Positions 61,995 through 64,000 of a DNA stretch of 64,000 nt are shown here, in pieces. A program made the translations under genes and the position numbers. The DNA comes from Gyrodactylus bullatarudis (Eukaryota; Platyhelminthes; Monogenea; Gyrodactylidea; Gyrodactylidae). Under the pieces are notes generated by a model. It worked only from the letters and a program-made list of their open reading frames with translations, was not told the DNA's origin and did no database searches. The first letter of the stretch is position 1. Each line of letters opens with the position of its first letter. The DNA is taken from assembly GCA_012064415.1 (NCBI GenBank), contig SSNU01000102.1, forward strand, positions 1 through 64,000. Direction: 5' to 3'.

Positions 61995-62580
61995 TATTGG
62001 GTAGAAAGTTAGGCTTTAGATCTCCACAAAGCATCCAAGATGATCAAAAAGGTTGCAAGGATGACCAAAAGACCCACCGAGAGACCAGAACAAAACAGTG
62101 ATTTGGACTCGAATTCAGCAAATACACCATTAAACTCAAGATCAGTTGATACTCCTCCATTTGAAAACGGTCCAATTTTCACATCAACTCAAACATTTTC
62201 TTCTAATGATGACCTAACAACTGGATTGATCACAACTCAAACCTCAACATTAGTTGATAAAGACACTCCCTCTAGTTGCAAAACCAGAAACACAAGCCCC
62301 ACGCCATCGCGGAAAAGGAATCTGTCGGTTCCCCCCAAGCAACCAAAGGCAAGAGGAAAGCATAGAAAAAGATTACCATCCGGTATCCAGACAATAGATG
62401 CATTTCTCACTGCCCCTAAGAGATGAACACACTCTACTCCCATTGGTAATAACGAGTTGAATGATTGCTATTGGTCGTTATTATAATGTTCTCTAACTTT
62501 TCATGTATATGGATATATTAAGTTGGTGTTTGGTTCGAAGAGAACCAACGAAAATAAAGCTTTATTCATCAATTAACAAT
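61995..62580 (+). mobile_element. PLE-A-like C-terminus and terminal repeat
   Basis: KLGFRSPQSIQ, then after a 1-base frameshift KKVARMTKRPTE; a Ser/Thr-rich spacer; KRNLSVPPKQPKARGKHRKR and LPSGIQTIDAFLTAPKR, stop at 62424-62426. The terminal repeat follows. Same subfamily as 38200-38626. Confidence 0.7.
62521..62572 (+). ncRNA. PLE-A-like hammerhead-like motif, core damaged
   Basis: GTTGGT, TTCGAAGAGAACCAACGAAA, then ATAAAGCTTTAT (perfect palindrome). CTGAAGA has become TTCGAAGA, so cleavage is doubtful, yet GTTGGT still pairs with ACCAAC. Confidence 0.5.
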
Positions 62581-62616
62581 CGTTCGTTCTTAAAACTAGC
62601 ATGACATTCAGTCAGT

Positions 62617-63555
62617 AACCTCCAATTAACAAATGATCAACTTAGGATGGATACATTGGTGACCAGAAAGGAGAAAAAGGATGATCGGTTTCTATTTTTT
62701 TCATTTTGATTATTAATAAGCAACTTACATAATTTTTTTGAACAAAAAAATAATTTTATAATCTTTCTGCAGGTATCTTAACATTACTATTATATATATA
62801 TATATTATATTTAATTCTCTATTCATCAACTTTTCTTTCGAGAACATGAAGAAAACTGCAAAATTCTAGCAGTTCTCCAACAGTTCAAATTCTTGTTTGA
62901 AAGTTGTTGATTTTATCTGAGTAATTGAAGAATTCATGAAGGAAGGCAATGCCAGGTTTGTTAAAAGAGTGCTTCTGTACTTCTTTGGTATTTTACTGTA
63001 ATATTCTGGGTGTTGGTATTATGCGAGTAGACTTGATGGTGGGAGAGTTACCATTTGCGTATGTCTACTTGTTCTTTGTGCATTTGTATAAGCTCTTTCA
63101 ATATAATAGATTATGCAGGATAGGATTTTTTAAAGTAATGGTATGGTAATTTCATTAGTTTTGAGAAAAATATCTAGTTGTATTCAGTGAAAAATGATCT
63201 AAAATTAGTTTTATAATAAAATTTATTAAAACTTAGGTCAATATCTAGTTGACTTTTACTGATCTTGGTTTCCTTCCGTCATATTCCTTTTTCTTGGTCT
63301 GAATCTGGTTGAAGGCTGGGAATTAGATAATTTCTTCAATTGCTGTTCTGATACTAACAGGGTTTGCTGAAGTCTTGTCCACTGAAATAATATTTTCCGG
63401 TAGTATTCTTATTTCAGTCAACTTTGTTTAATATGCTAAAATAACCCCTCTTGTAAAACCTCATAAATTGTTACGAAGCCGATAATTTCTTTCTTTCTAT
63501 TCTTCGTCTTTTAATTCTTGGCAAGTCAGCACTGAAAGAGCGAGTTATCCAAAAG
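62617..63555. repeat. Right arm of a long inverted duplication (partner 39897-41287)
   Basis: Near-identical inverted copy of 40495-41287 (62617-63410), followed by a copy of 39897-40021; the 473 bp between are absent here. Includes the same PLE-B tail end (63180-63243). Confidence 0.85.
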
Positions 63556-63559
63556 ATAA

Positions 63560-64000
63560 AGATCAGATTCCTCAGAGAACAATGAACATAACGATTTAAA
63601 ATCCATGGTTTAGATGAATGTATTTGAGAATCAAAAAATCTTGAAAGGAAAATAATTTAGTTTTTGAATTCGATTGTTTAGCTATAATAATTTTGAGATT
63701 GCTAAAATATTTTCACCAATCTGGCGATGTACTTCATCATCCCTGTAATAAAATGGAATTTCTCATTAAGGATTCACGAATTGTTTGTTTTGGGGGATAG
63801 AGCAGGCCCCTTTTCACACCCAAGATATTTTTAAGGAAAAAAGAGAAATGATAATCAAGAAAATTTTTTTCACAATTGCATGATCAACTTTAATTGATCA
63901 TAGAAAGGTTATTTTAAATCTAAGGTATCCAGTTTATTGTACGGTTTTGATCTAGAAATTAAAATCTTTTAAATGGTCTAAAAATTTACTGAAATTGAAT
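63560..64000. other. No feature recognised
   Basis: AT-rich sequence to the end of the window; no ORF or repeat supported. Confidence 0.35.

Noticed and set aside
1..64000. CRISPR array or prokaryotic operon features
   Set aside because: No regularly spaced short repeats; exons, introns and transposon classes are eukaryotic.

Overview
This window looks like AT-rich, transposon-saturated nuclear DNA of a metazoan. Candidate coding exons have spliceosomal borders, and the transposon content (Penelope-like, Ty3/Gypsy, Tc1, pogo/Tigger, Merlin, Ginger/KRBA2-type integrase, tRNA-derived SINE) is typical of animals. An arthropod is my best guess from the mix of transposon families. That is an inference; no conserved host gene fixes the taxon.

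Two layers are interleaved. The first is a plus-strand series of twelve exon-like units of about 240-295 bp at 4680, 5944, 9214, 10587, 11397, 15984, 28276, 31421, 42452, 44458, 52526 and 57773. Each encodes one divergent, strand-rich module of about 80-98 residues that ends in a short helix-like segment. With the splice sites I propose, every internal unit is phase 1 to phase 1 and a multiple of three; the first is phase 2 to 1, and the last ends in a stop codon followed by AATAAA at 58036. I read this as one large multi-module gene, or a cluster of related genes, spread over about 53 kb. I do not recognise the module, and I found neither a start codon nor a signal-peptide exon.

The second layer fills the introns with mobile DNA. 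Penelope-like elements (PLEs) dominate. PLE-A includes an apparently intact 845-codon copy at 35123-37660 (minus) with 287-bp terminal inverted repeats, plus fragments at 1.9-4.4, 14.5, 25.6, 38.2, 43.2 and 62.0 kb. PLE-B is AT-rich, with ten or more tails or C-terminal fragments. PLE-C and PLE-D are decayed. PLE-A ends carry hammerhead-ribozyme-like motifs, and PLE-A proteins end in a conserved PCNA-binding-like motif. DNA transposons: pogo/Tigger-like at 13.97, 19.05-22.18, 47.48-48.80 and 53.18-54.36 kb; Ginger-like at 23.4-27.0, 39.4-40.0 and 54.9-57.6 kb; Merlin at 32.9-34.4 kb; Tc1 relics at 9.7, 27.3 and 31.9 kb; an unclassified element with 368-bp TIRs at 16.5-18.6 kb; and several foldback elements. 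A frameshifted Ty3/Gypsy relic lies at 49.1-51.2 kb and a 448-bp solo LTR at 58.94-59.39 kb.

Nested insertions give a relative chronology. A Tc1 MITE, a Merlin element and a solo LTR each sit inside PLE-B sequence, a PLE-A copy abuts a truncated Ginger arm, and a Gypsy relic is cut off by PLE-B. The intact PLE-A and its near-identical repeats look youngest.
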